This document shows positions 35,266 to 46,452 of a stretch of 64,000 bases of DNA, piece after piece. The notes under the pieces were generated by a model. It worked only from the letters and a program-made list of their open reading frames with translations, was not told the DNA's origin and did not search any database. Positions within the stretch are counted from its first letter, which is position 1; each line of letters starts with the position of its first letter. Both the position numbers and the translations under genes were made by a program. Source of the DNA: Diphasiastrum complanatum (Eukaryota > Streptophyta > Lycopodiopsida > Lycopodiales > Lycopodiaceae); the NCBI GenBank assembly GCA_029204225.1, contig CM055111.1:18682668-18746667 (forward strand), written 5' to 3'.

Positions 35266-36615
35266 AATCCTGGATCAATTTCATAGAATGCTATGAGATT
35301 GATGAGGATGAGGAAATACCAACAACATCCGAGTCGAGAGAAGTTTTGGGTGGAACCAAAGCAAGCCTAACCGAAGGGATGGTAGATAAAACATATTATG
35401 TAGAAATAAAAATAAATAAAGGTAAAATTTTGAATTTATATAAACACCAATCGGACTAGGAATGTGAAGAGTACATATTACTTCTTTAGAAATACCAAAA
35501 CGCATTTGCTTGGTCGATGGACAATTTAATAGGAATACCAGTTAAATGGGACAAACATAGAATAGATCTTATTTAGGGAATAATACTTGTTAGGCAGTGC
35601 CAATATAGATTGAATCCAAAGTATTCCTTGTTAGTAAAAGACGAATTAGATAGATGTCTTAGAGTGGGTATTATATATCTTGTTCTAAGCAGTGAGTGGG
35701 TGTCACCAATAGTTATAGTACCTAAGAAGAAGACGAGCAATATTAGAGTTTGCCAAGATTTTAGGAAACTAAATGATGCTACATCAAATGATTAACATCC
35801 TCTGCCGTATACAGATACTATTCTTGACCAGGTAACTGGTCATGAACGTTATAGCTTTTTAGATGGATTCTTAGGTTATAACCAATTTTTCATCACCAAG
35901 TTAGAGGAAGATAGATCCAAGACCACTTTTACCACTGATTGGGGGACGTACGCGTATACACGAATGCCCTTGGTCTTTGTAATGCACCTGCCACATTCCA
36001 AGTTTTTAGCAATTTTCATGGATGACTTTTGTGTCTATTCATCAACTAAAGACCATTTAGACGCATTAGAGAAGACATTGAGAAGATGTCAAGAGACATC
36101 TCTTAAGTTGCATCCAGCCAAGTGTTATTTCAGGATGAGGGAAGGCATCTTGTTAGGACATAAAATTTTGAAGGACATTATACAAGCCGACATTGAAAAA
36201 GTAAAAATGATTTTAGAGTTATTAGAACCAACTAATCTACGAGAGCTTAGAGGTTTTCTAGGACACGTAGGATATTATCGTGGAATAATTAAGGATTATG
36301 CGATATTAGTAACTCCTTTAACAAATTTATTAAAAATGTCTGTTGAGTACCATTGGTCACAAGACCATCAACAAGCTTCTGATAAGTTAAAATAGTCATT
36401 AGCAGAAGCCACTGCAGGTAGACCTCCAAATTGGGCTAAAAAGTTTCATGTATATGTAGACACATCATCATTTGCAATAGGTGTAGTGCTTAGTCAGAAA
36501 GATGACCAAAATATAGATTACCCAATTTATTATGCGGGTAGACAACTCGCAGCATCAGAAAAGAACTATTCTGCTACAGAGCGTGAAGCACTAGGAATGA
36601 TTTATTCAATAAATT
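35250..36615 (+). pseudogene. Ty3/gypsy RT and RNase H, copy B
   Basis: Order: SWINFIECYEIDEDEEIPTT spacer; AFAWSMDNLIGIPVKWDKHR; RT motifs VGIIYLVLSSEWVSPIVIVP, VCQDFRKLNDAT and YSFLDGFLGYNQFFI; about 20 residues missing after NAPATFQ; catalytic AIFMDDFCVYSS; linker LRGFLGHVGYYRGIIKDYA; and RNase H VYVDTSSFAIGVVLSQKDD and YYAGRQLAASEKNYSATERE. In-frame stops include TAG at 35457, 35574 and 36393. After GMIYSINC the integrase is deleted and the frame passes to the post-pol ORF. Confidence 0.88.
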
Positions 36616-39329
36616 GTGTTCAAAATGCATCCAAAACCAATCTTACAGGTTTTACAACCATTAGCTATACGAGCACGGATAGAAGGACTTCTTCAATTTG
36701 ATCCCTCAGTAATCCTTACGGATGTGTGCCATGAGTTGATCCGAAATCTTAGCGAGACAGAGGAAGGACATGTTTACACCACTGTCTGGAATCAAGAAAT
36801 CATTATTATAAAAGGATTTTACTATCGTGCCTTAGGTTTGTCTATGGATGGCAGTATGCATGTTACAAAGCCCGACTTCATCACTGAGAGCGGAGTTTTT
36901 CAGGAAGAAGCTTATCTCGAGAAAAGGGGACATAAACTCTCTTATATCATAGACCCCAATCTCAAAAGCTTTGTGCGATTTGCTCTTGCTTCTATATTCT
37001 TTTTGGAGTAAGAGTATACCATTTCTAACACGAATATGAGATACCTGCTGAGATCCCTGAACAGAGAATCCATTGCCTTTAGATAGATTGCTTTTAAGCA
37101 ATTCTGTAAGTTAGTAAAGATTAATCAGTTTTCTAGGCTTGATTTGCAGTTTGGTATTCTATGTATGCATGCCGGTGTGTTAACTATGTAGGAAGATATT
37201 AGAATTGCACCGGTGCTTCCAGGGTTAGCCCCTTCAGTTGAGGCTGATTTCCAAATGCAAGCATCAAAGGCAACCACTATAGAGATGGCATCATCATCAT
37301 CAAGCCAACACTAAGGGAGCTCGATGAGGATGTCCTTTTGGTCATCGCAATATAAGCCACCTTCTAGTGCAGAAAGGAGCCAAGAAACGGAAGAAGAAAC
37401 AAAAAATATTGTTGAGCAGGAGCAGAACCAAGAAGATATCTAGCAGGAGCCAATACAAGAAGAAGAACGAATTCCTGATATTCAGCAAAAAAGTGAAAGT
37501 GATGCCGAGACACCAATTCTTGATGAAGAATTATATGTGAAGACTTTTGGTACATTGTCGTCAGACACACAGGCAGCCATTCAACATTTTGTCGGCCTAG
37601 AGAAAGTCTCAAGGAAGTTTGGATCAAAGTATGATTCCATTCGAACAGACCTAATCCAGAAGAATAAGGAGCTAAAAGAAATCAAGACTGAGTTGTCACA
37701 CAAGAGCAAAGAGCTTGAAGCAGCCCAAGCAGAGTTGATCAGGAAAGATACAGCCCTCGAAGAAGCAAAAGGTAGACATGATGCTATGCTGGAGGTACTT
37801 GAAGCAATTCAAGAGTAGTCCAATGCTTTTGAAAATGAAAATCAATTGCTCAAGCAGCAGATCCAGACCCTGCAGGATTTTTGCAGGAGGAAAGACATGC
37901 ACGAGCTACTTTGCAGAGTAGTAACGAGGAGCTGAGCGACAAACTCAGCAATGCCATTACCAACAAGGAGAGTGCCCAAGCAAATCAAAGCAGCTTCAAG
38001 ACTCTGTTGTCTAGCTGTAGTATTCTACAGATATGCTGAGGAAAGGCAACCAAATCTATAAGAAACAAGCCGAAGGGACAATTCTATGGCGGATAAGCGC
38101 CGAAGTCACATTGGGAGCTTGTGTATCTCATGGGAGATACAGGATCGACCCAACAACTTGGAAAGGTATTCAAGAAAAAATTATCCAAAACATCCAACTG
38201 CAATATTTGCAACCCTAGATGGTTTCATATGAGAAATTGAAAGAAGAACTGGAAGAGGCTAAGTTTCAATCAAGCCAAATCCAAAATTTTGAAGATAAAG
38301 AACATGTCTAGCACCAAGACCAGTCTACGCAGATGGATACATCAGAGAAGGCTATATAGACAGATATTGTTTTTAAGCAAATCCAGAAAGATCAAGACGT
38401 GCAGACTGACCCTGAGGATGCTGTGAAGCCAAAAGCAACAGTGACATAGATTCTGTGGACCAACCAGCAACTCTAGCAATCATTCCGTAGCAGGCTGAAG
38501 CATCACACAGTGGAGCTATCGAGAGGAAGAACAAGGTATGTATTCACTACTAAAGACAAAATTTCAGACATTCCAACAAGAACTAACATTTTTGTTTCCA
38601 CCTTTTAGTAGTCAAGAACTCTAGTGGGGAATGGATTACCTTCTTTTACCTAAACTTTTTGGTTATACAAAAGAACAATGGGAAAGCCCTTGGATTTTTT
38701 CTAGCCTAAACACTCACCAAAAAGGTATCTTTGCTCTTGCCATTGTTCATAATAAGCTCAATGTGCAAACTAACTATATCCATGTTGTTATAGGATCTTT
38801 GCATATATATATCCTAGAATATCTAAAAACATTTGAAAACAATATTTTTCCAGCTTTGTATGAGTATCGGAATACGCTAGACTCAATTAACATTTTTGAT
38901 GTTAATTGAGTTGTTCCTAGCCCTGATCCAACTCCTTCCAAGTTCTCTAGTCAGCTATTATTCCCTGATTTGTGGGAAATCTACACAGATTGGGAAGCTA
39001 ATTATTCTCATTATTTGGAGGAAGTTAAAGCAAATGATATACTTCGCTCCACTAACCCAATAACCAGACCATACTATACTTACAATTATGTAAATATTGG
39101 TTCTCTCATTTCATATGCCCTTTTGTCAATTCAACAATTGTACATTAAAGAAAAATTCCCAGAATATACATATGCAGCCCTCTCACTAATTGTCCCTTCT
39201 GCTGAGATGTCTGAAATCTTGTCTGAGGATAGTTGGTCCACTCATCTTGAAAATAACACATTGATCGACAACCCCCTTGCACCACTGGGAAATCAAGGAA
39301 TGGGAGGTTATTCGAATTTATCATTTCCA
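36616..39329 (+). pseudogene. Post-pol ORF of the gypsy element, copy B (unknown protein)
   Basis: ATG at 36616, 131 codons open (IRARIEGLLQFDPSVILTDV, ALGLSMDGSMHVTKPDFITE). Then come the Ser-rich linker, an acidic stretch, an open coiled-coil frame at 37537-37818 (GLEKVSRKFGSKYDSIRTDL, then heptads rich in Lys, Glu and Leu), WRISAEVTLGACVSHGRY, LLPKLFGYTKEQWESPWIF, and NPITRPYYTYNYVNIGSLIS at 39052-39111. Collinear with 6003-8790, with several TAG stops at identical places. It is cut at 39329, where copia RNase H sequence follows. No known domain recognised. Confidence 0.6.
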
Positions 39330-39574
39330 CCTACGGAAATACATTGGAAGGCAGCTAAGCGCATTTTGCGTTATGTCAAAGGCACTTTAGATTATGGCTT
39401 GGCTTACAGGAAGCATGAGGGTTTACCTGAGTTATGTGGCTATATGGATGCGGATTGGGGAGGTGACTATGATGATCATAGATCCACTACAGGGTATGTA
39501 TTCCAGCTTTGTGGCAGTTGCTTTTCCTGGTCTAGCAAAAAGCAAAGTACATTTTCTTTATCCACCACAGAAGC
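39330..39574 (+). pseudogene. copia RNase H fragment fused to the post-pol ORF
   Basis: Reads TEIHWKAAKRILRYVKGTLD, GYMDADWGGDYDDHRSTTGY and FSWSSKKQSTFSLSTTEA, classical copia RNase H. It is in frame with the upstream gypsy ORF and the downstream GC-rich segment, making a 227-codon chimeric frame (38970-39653). No LTR or other part of this copia element adjoins. Confidence 0.85.
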
Positions 39575-39907
39575 AGTAAGGCCCTGCGGACACCCGTCAG
39601 CCGCTGGGGGGCACCGGGGCCAAACCCCTCCGAGGTGTGGGCCATGCTCGTAAGTCCCAGCGGGTTATAGCGGCCCGGATATCCACCCACACGTGAGCAG
39701 GGAAGATAATGGGAATGTACGTATCCAACACAACCCAACCACCACACCCGGGGGCCTATTACTTCTATGTATTTAACTGAACTACGCAATATTTTGCGAA
39801 CAGATTTCATATCATAGACATGCTCTTCAATGCCCAGAAAAGATGGAGATCCAACATCTACTGCCGGATTATGAACTCTGGTACTGTATTGTGGAGGTTT
39901 GAAAGAG

Positions 39908-40661
39908 TTAGTAAATACAGATAGACAATCTGTGTTCTTCTGAATCATGAATCATGAAATCTACGTCTTTAACAAGCCTCTCGGTTTGAACAGTATAGAA
40001 CGGAGATTTTAGTCCAGATATCAACATGACTCGTGGAAGATGATTATCACTGAGGAGGGTCGATACCAGGACATGTTTCATCAAATAGCCATGATCCGGT
40101 CTGGAAAGATTCTGGCAAAAATTTAGGTGGCCATTTTCTCTCTTCTGTATCTTAAGGCCCAGATCTGTTTGGTACAGTTGAGAGCGATTGGTAGGTTTTC
40201 GAGATGTCATTTTGATGGTCCACATAGTTGCTAGCAGAACCATCGGTCCTCCCAAAAGTTCAAGACCGTTTGCAGATTTGTGTCGGAGAAGTGTAGAGAA
40301 AAGTGCACCCCAGACTGGAATAGTCATGTAAATGAAAGTGGTGACGGATGCATTCACACCACGTAGAGCTCGTATTTCCAACCAGCTGCATAGTCCACCA
40401 CAGATGAGACCATTGTAGATCAATGGAAACCATGGTAAATGTTGAGCTAGCGTTGTGAAATCTAAGCCCCAATTACTAGAACTGGTGCATAGATTGCATA
40501 TCTCCCAAAAAGCGCTGATTACAGTTAATACGGCTAACTAAACGGCATTTAAACGCTTTGCATTCAATTTCGAGGACTTTTGCTCGAAATATTTGCAGAG
40601 CGGAAGTTAAAGAACTGGCAAAAACCCATGGGTTTCCACCTTGAGCTCGATATATACACAA
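39908..40661 (-). pseudogene. EamA-like transporter C-terminal half, copy 2
   Basis: A 171-codon minus-strand frame starts inside the domain (MIYNGLICGGLCSWLEIRAL), continues RGVNASVTTFIYMTIPVWG and GLELLGGPMVLLATMW, and then a hydrophilic tail to SEEHRLSICIY. The upstream part (NPWVFASSLTSALQIFRAK) is in another frame at 40476-40661 because of indels. The stop at 13504 of copy 1 is CGA here, so this copy preserves the longer C-terminus. Confidence 0.55.
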
Positions 40662-40918
40662 GCAACTTTTGATCAGTTCCTATATAGGAAAAAAAAAGAG
40701 TTTTCCTAAAATGAAATACACATAACTAGGAACTGTGCATGCACTAGGAGAAATGAAACAGTTCCTAGATTGACAATATAGGAAAACTTTTCCTATATAG
40801 GAAAATTTTGACCAAGAATTTCCTAGAATAAGTATTTTCCTATATAGAAATTTTTTAACAGAAAAGAATTAGTTTTCCTATATAGATAAATAGCTTCCTT
40901 TGATTAGTTGCAATATAG
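40644..40918 (-). mobile_element. MITE-like foldback element, copy 2
   Basis: Inverted partner of 12668-12885, with TTTCCTATATAGG motifs in both directions. Its terminal block at 40654-40688 matches 50618-50651 in reverse complement, which ties it to the hairpin family at 50312-50601. Confidence 0.65.
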
Positions 40919-40925
40919 GATCAAA

Positions 40926-41385
40926 TTCTGTACTGTTCCCACATGTGGGCACTTCTGAACCAGCATTAAATGCACTACATTCATTTCGTCACTGTAAATT
41001 CAGTTTGTGAGTTGTTGGTGTAATTTTTGGCAGAAATACTAGGATGATCTACCAAGATCATTTGCCATTGATTAGATTTGAATTTGTTTCATGGAATCTA
41101 ATTAATCTAGGCTAAGTTCAGGTCCTATTAAGGTTAAAAACAGGTCTTGAAAGTACACCAAGAAGGAAGAAAGAGATTGTCATTTTTTTGTCCAAAAATA
41201 GCCAAAATTGGCAAGATTTGATTGTAAGTAGATTTCACATCACCTTATCTTCATTCCAACTTTGTGAGAGAGTGCTAGAACTGAGATTATAAGTCCATTT
41301 GTTGGATTAGAAATTTAATTTGAGTGAAACACTACAAGAAAGAGACCTTAGTGAGTTTCTAGAGACAATCAAATCCATTTCTTGG
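40926..41385 (+). mobile_element. copia leader fragment
   Basis: Collinear with 31200-31660, the leader between PBS and gag of the plus-strand copia element. No gag follows. It abuts the foldback element on the left. Confidence 0.65.
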
Positions 41386-41820
41386 CAAAAGCAATGGCAT
41401 TATAGCACGATCATTTGCAATAATAATATTTTCATAATATCAAAAAAAAAAAAAAAATTGGTGCTTTAATGTCGCATGAGTCTTTCTAGATCTAACATCA
41501 ACTAAAATTTATAAACCTAATCTACTTGTCATCGTCGTGATGTCCAGTCTGCATGAATACAAGCAAACAAACCACATTGATATTTAATGCTTGATCATAT
41601 TAAATTGAATAAAATTGACGTCAGAATACAAACTTTTACAAGTAGAGGTGAGAAAGTCCTCCAAATCCAAGGTAGAGCATCCAAATGTCCTCCAAGCAAC
41701 TTGCAAGCTTCAAGATGCTCCCAACTCCAAGCTAGGATGCCTCCACCTGCAAGTAAGGATCTGCAAGCCTCCAAGAATCTCTCCTGCACCTGTGTCCCTA
41801 CTCTTTAAACACAAAGATAG
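41386..41820. other. Unassigned stretch with poly-A tract
   Basis: Contains an A15-like tract around 41442-41457 and overlapping frames with repeated CTGCAAGC/CTCCAA words, which read as repeated QAS/SKC wording. No gene recognised. Confidence 0.35.
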
Positions 41821-42711
41821 ATAACAAGCTGGCCTCAAGTATTCACCACCCAACCATAACTAGATCCAAGCACCAAGCAAGACCTATCTAGCACACCCTT
41901 GCTAACCATAAACAAATCACAAGCATACCACAACACTTCATAGAATACTCAAGATCCAAACCCTACTTATGTCCCATACCATAAGCAAGATCCAAACCTC
42001 AAGCATACTAGCACAAGAAAGCACTCTACACACTAGTAGCAACACTAGAGCATAAGCAAAGCAAACAAGAGAGATTTCCCCCTTCCAATGGGTGCCCTAC
42101 TACCCTCATATAGATGGCCCATGGACTCCTCCAATGCACTATGGAGTTCCATGCTCATCTAATGAGAGAGAGAGAAGTCTAGGGGAGTTAAATAATCTCC
42201 AAGAGCCTCCATAGACTTATGGAATGTCAAGAGACTCCTTCCATAACCTATGACTCTTTGAATGCCTTTCTTGTGAGAGTTGGGAACTCAATGGACACTT
42301 TAGAAGGGCGCCCTCCTACTAGGTCCCATTGCCCAAGTTGTGCAAGTATACTTTGGTCCTAGACCAATAAAGTGATATGGTTCAAGGTTGAGGCCCAAGG
42401 TTAAGAAAAATAGTCATCCAATGACTTTCTAGCACCTCTCTAGGTTCCATACCTCCATCCAAGGCATAGACACCTATCTGTCCTTAACCAAAGACACTAG
42501 TACCTTAATCTAAGACACATACCCTTAATACTAAGGGTACCCCTTATCCAACGGTCACGTGACTAAAAACCTCCAACTAAGGTATAGTCACTTGCCTGCC
42601 GTTACATAAAGGCACATACCCTTAATCTTAAGGGTACCTTGCCATTTAGCCCCCAACACTAAATGGACTGTTAGGGGTCTAAAGTACTGCTAGTTACATA
42701 GGTATGTAACA
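41821..42711 (-). mobile_element. Probable 3' LTR of the gypsy element at 42.8-46.3 kb
   Basis: The minus strand has a purine-rich AGGAGGAAGGA tract and then TGTTACATACC (42711), the expected polypurine tract and LTR start downstream of integrase. The lower boundary is not defined because no second LTR was found. Content is CT/CA-rich with repeated CTAGCAC and ACCCTTAATxTTAAGGGTAC words. Confidence 0.5.
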
Positions 42712-42866
42712 TTCCTTCCTCCTAAACTTAAATTTTTCTTGGAGAGAAAAAATTGGAAAATTCTTTTGGAGATCAGCCTCCTTTTCCCAGGTATCCTCCT
42801 CTTCTGATTTGCCCCTCCACCTGACGAAAAAAAATCTCGAAGCACTCTACTCTGTAGAGTCCTCTG

Positions 42867-43930
42867 TCAGCTATTAACAATCGCCTCAGGTTCAGGTGGT
42901 CCACTCCTAGACTCATCACGAAGAAGCTCCACTAGATCTTCCTCAGGGACCAGGGTTTCCCCAACCCCCAACGAGGGTTTCAACTTACTAACGTGGAAAA
43001 CAGAATGAATTCCAATGTTAGCTGGAAGGTTTAGTTTGTACGTGATCTTGTTTATCACTTGGATAACCTTAAGAGGACCGCAATACCTGGCGCCAACTTT
43101 GCACACTTACCAGTTTTCCAACCCCTAGAGTGATTAGGGACCCTAAAAAACACCCAGTCGTTGACCATGAATACCTTATGCTTCCGAAATAGATCAACAT
43201 AGTGCCTTGCCCTGTCCTAGGCACTTCTTATGCTATCTTTAGCCAGTTGTAACATTTCTTGCACAAGGAAATCAGTTGCGGCTTGCACCCATAGGTTTTT
43301 CATGCCAACACTAATTGGTGATCGAGGTTGAAAACCATACATAAGCATGAAAGGGCTGAACCCGGTCGCTGAATGTTTTGCACTGTTATATACAAATTCC
43401 ACCCGTGGAAGGTACTATTCCCAATTAGACTGCTGATGGCCCACATATGCTCAAAGAATATCCTCCATCGTCTGATTGGTCCTTTCCGTTTGACCGTCTG
43501 ATTTCGGATGATCTGTAGAACTCAAACTTAAAGTTGTTTCCAACTTTTCAAATACTGCTTGCCAAAAATTCCCAATGAATTTTGGGTCACGGTCACTGAC
43601 AATATCGCAAGGCAGCCCGTACAGTAAAAAAAGCTTCTCAACAAACAGTTGAGCTAGTTCTGAAGCTTTAACAGTAGTTTGCATTGGGATAAATTGAGCA
43701 AACTTTGTAAGTCTGTCAACAATGACACAAACCAAATCGTGGCCCTTCCCTGTATGTGGAAGCCTGACCACAAAATTCATAGATATGCCTTCCCACTTTT
43801 TGGTAGGAATATCTAAAGGATGTAATAGGCCACTAGCTTTTAGCCTCTCTGCTTTATTTAACTGGCACTTAGTACATTTAAGTACATAGGCCTCTACTTG
43901 ACTTTTCATCTTAGGCCACCAAAATTGCCT
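42867..43930 (-). pseudogene. Ty3/gypsy integrase
   Basis: The minus strand reads the zinc-finger end (VLKCTKCQLNKAERLKASG), the core (WEGISMNFVVRLPHTGKGHD, LPCDIVSDRDPKFIGNFWQ, DHPKSDGQTERTNQTMEDIL), a later frame (VYNSAKHSATGFSPFMLMYG), and the C-terminal domain (VGARYCGPLKVIQVINKITY, HSVFHVSKLKPSLG). The first catalytic acid, normally in SMDF, reads SMNF, so an Asp to Asn change would inactivate it. Stops and frameshifts separate the parts. No chromodomain was seen. Confidence 0.9.
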
Positions 43931-44199
43931 TTGAACTAAGTCAAGTGCTCTTTATATACCCGGATGTCCGGCGCATGGACTATCATGACACTCATGCAAG
44001 ATTTGGGCCCTTACATTGTCATTCTCCAGTACACACACCTTTCCTTTACGAAACGAAATGCTGTTTCGATTTAGGAAATCCATTTCAGTCTTTTCCTTAT
44101 TCAAGGAATCTTGCAAACCTGAATCGACCCCCGAAAGTACTTGTTGCCAATACTTTCCAAAAAAAGATCGGACTCATATAGTTTTTTAAGAGACTGAAA

Positions 44200-44640
44200 C
44201 AACTCCAATTCTATAACAGTAAAGCATAACTGATTAATAACTGGTAACCAACTCAAAGCATTTATAAAGTATTTTGATTTCCTTTACAATAATGTATAGA
44301 AAAGTCAAAGATTTGAATCAGCTTAGCCCATCTATCTTGCCTTCCCTTTAAATCTGTAGCATCACAGAAATATCGAAGAGTCTGATGGTCTGTCAAAACT
44401 TCAAATCTGGCTCCATACAAATAATGTCATCAAATTTTCAAGGAATGAACAATTGCAAATCATAGGTACAATACCTAGACTGAGCAGGATTGAGTTTCTT
44501 GCTTTCATAAGCCATAGGATGTCCATCCTGCATCAAAACAGATCCAATAGCATAATCACTAGCATCGGTCCTAACCACAAAAGTATTATTAGGATCACCA
44601 ATGAATAGTATTGGTGCCAATCCTCTGTCCACACCACTAG
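44200..44640 (-). pseudogene. Ty3/gypsy RNase H
   Basis: The minus strand reads LAPILFIGDPNNTFVVRTDA, then SDYAIGSVLMQDGHPMAYES and KKLNPAQSRYCTYDLQL, the gypsy RNase H start with DASD. The rest (about 44430-44280) is broken by stops. 43931-44200 joins it to the integrase and holds only decayed linker and zinc-finger sequence. Confidence 0.8.
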
Positions 44641-44945
44641 TGGACTCTTAGCCCTCCAACTTAGACTTTGGTGGAACATAAAGAGCATCTTAGGATTGTC
44701 TAGGACATCCTAAGAAGGGAAAAACTCTTTGCCAAAGAGTCTATGTATGACTTTTTTTGCGAAGGAATTGTCCTACTTGGAGCCTAAGATTTCCGAACGG
44801 GGGGTGGAGATTGAGGCTGATCGTATCCAGAGGGTTATTGATTGGCCTATTCTCACCACAGTTCGGGAAATCAAGTCTTTCTTGGGGTTTGTGGGATTTT
44901 TCTGTCGGCATATTCCCCAATTTGCTCGACTGGCATTTCCCCATC
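44641..44945 (+). pseudogene. Inverted RT thumb/connection segment
   Basis: On the plus strand, inside a minus-strand element: VEHKEHLRIV, REKLFAKESMYDFFAKELSY, GVEIEADRIQRVIDWP and TTVREIKSFLGFVGFF, then HIPQFARLA. This is exactly the stretch expected between the catalytic FLDD (minus, ending at about 44946) and RNase H (minus, starting at about 44640). The segment therefore appears inverted in place. Confidence 0.8.
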
Positions 44946-45302
44946 ATCTAAGAATACCACTACGAATCTTTCCAAATATGGTCTGAACAAATCGTTCATC
45001 ATCTATTGGAAAGTTGCCAGTGCATTGGTCAAACCAAAAGGCAACACCAAAAATTCGTAGTGACCAAAGCGAGTTCAAAACCCGGTTTTTGGTATATCTT
45101 CTGCCTTAATGCGTATCTGATGGAATTCCGACCTTATATCTATATTGGTAAAGTACCCAGCACCACAAAGGTAATCTATTAGGTCATCCATCCGTGGCAG
45201 TGGATATCTATTCTTAACGGTTACAATTTTCTTGCTTTTAATGCACTTAAGGTCATTAGGTCCAAAGGCTAAAGAACTAAGGACAAAATACATCCATCTC
45301 AT
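44946..45302 (-). pseudogene. Ty3/gypsy RT fingers/palm
   Basis: The minus strand reads TVKNRYPLPRMDDLIDYLCG, GYFTNIDIRSEFHQIRIKAE, and then after a stop FGHYEFLVLPFGLTNALATF and FVVVFLDD, the catalytic motif. It is directly preceded by the end of gag, so protease and the RT N-terminus are deleted at about 45303. Confidence 0.88.
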
Positions 45303-46260
45303 TACTTCGAGATAGATTACCTAAGGTAGAAGCTGGTTATTTGATGCAATCTCGTGCAAGGTGACCCTCGCCATTGCACTTGAAGCACAGGTTCTTCTTA
45401 CGAGCTTCAGTTTTATCATTGCCACCATGATGGTTTTTAAAGTTTTTCTTGGTTTTCTTAGGATTGTTGGAATTGGGATGTGTTTCATTAACAACCTCCC
45501 TATCCTTCCTCTTAAATTGAAAACCTTTTTTCTGCTCATTAGGCTGTTGACCCCTAAGTGGCTTAGGTGTGTCATCAAAGTGTTTTGCAGCCCTAATAGC
45601 ATCTTCTAGGATTTTTGGATGGTTCATACGAACATCCACTTGATAATCTTTTGGTAACCCATCAATAAACATTAACATTTGTACCTTAGGCAGAATATCA
45701 CTATAAAGTGGATTCAAGTACTCATGAAAATCTTAAATAAATTGTTCCAAACCTTTATTCATGGTTAGATAACTCAACTTTTGGAAGTGTTCATAGTCAT
45801 CTAAAAGTGGTAGAAAATAATCCCTAAAAAACTTGCAAAAATCATCCCATGTACAAGGTTGATTGCCCTTTGCGACTAAGTCATCCCACCAAACTAAGGC
45901 TCTTCCTTCAAGGAACATGGTGACAGTGGATAATTTCTCAGATTCAGGGAATTGGTTCATGGCAAAGTATTTGCTCTAAACATTTAGCCAAGAACTTACC
46001 ACTTGTAAGTTCATATCCTTCTTCTCGCCCTTAAATACTTTTATGGGAGGTGGAACTTCATGCTTTTTCTAATTGGCTAATCTAGACTCTAAGTCTTGGT
46101 TTCTTTGATTAGTTTCAAGAAGCTGCTTATTAGTGGCTTGAATTTATTGGTATAAAAGTTCAAGAGTTTGTGCCACATTGGATGGGTTTGATAGATCAAA
46201 TTTGGGTTTTCATTGGTTTGATCCATTGGGGTTGCTTGTGTGTTTTCCTATTATGCAAAT
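45303..46260 (-). pseudogene. Ty3/gypsy gag with zinc knuckle
   Basis: The minus strand reads QFPESEKLSTVTMFLEGRAL and VWWDDLVAKGNQPCTWDDFC, then FFRDYFLP (about 45945-45800), then after a stop LPKVQMLMFIDGLPKDYQVD, a basic linker, and CFKCNGEGHLARDC (45340-45385). N-terminal sequence before 45960 is decayed (starts near 46240). No PBS or 5' LTR was found upstream. Confidence 0.85.
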
Positions 46261-46452
46261 ACAACAACAAGTGCTCAAATTAGAATGATAGAAATGCTTC
46301 AATTGTTACATCCAATGCAAATAAAAAGCATTTACATCTATTCATTCAATCTTATTGTTTGTAAGCTCAATCCAAGCCTACTATTTGTAAGCTTAATCCA
46401 AGCTTAAGCATCAGCCAAAACATTCAAGAAATCAAACCCTTGCGTTTCTCAG

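Larger units (their letters stand above)
39575..40925 (-). repeat. Inverted copy of the 12668-13980 block
   Basis: In reverse complement this holds foldback, EamA-like pseudogene and the first part of the GC-rich segment, collinear with 12668-13980. Identity is high by eye, with scattered substitutions and a few indels, for example a 48-base stretch containing GAACTGATCAAAAGTTGC present only here. The two copies are about 27 kb apart and inverted. Confidence 0.85.

Noticed and set aside
41336-41347. CACTACAAGAAA, the classic CACTA terminal sequence
   Set aside because: It lies in the copia leader, and the homologous leader at 31606 reads CACTACAAGTGT. It is a chance match with no partner end.
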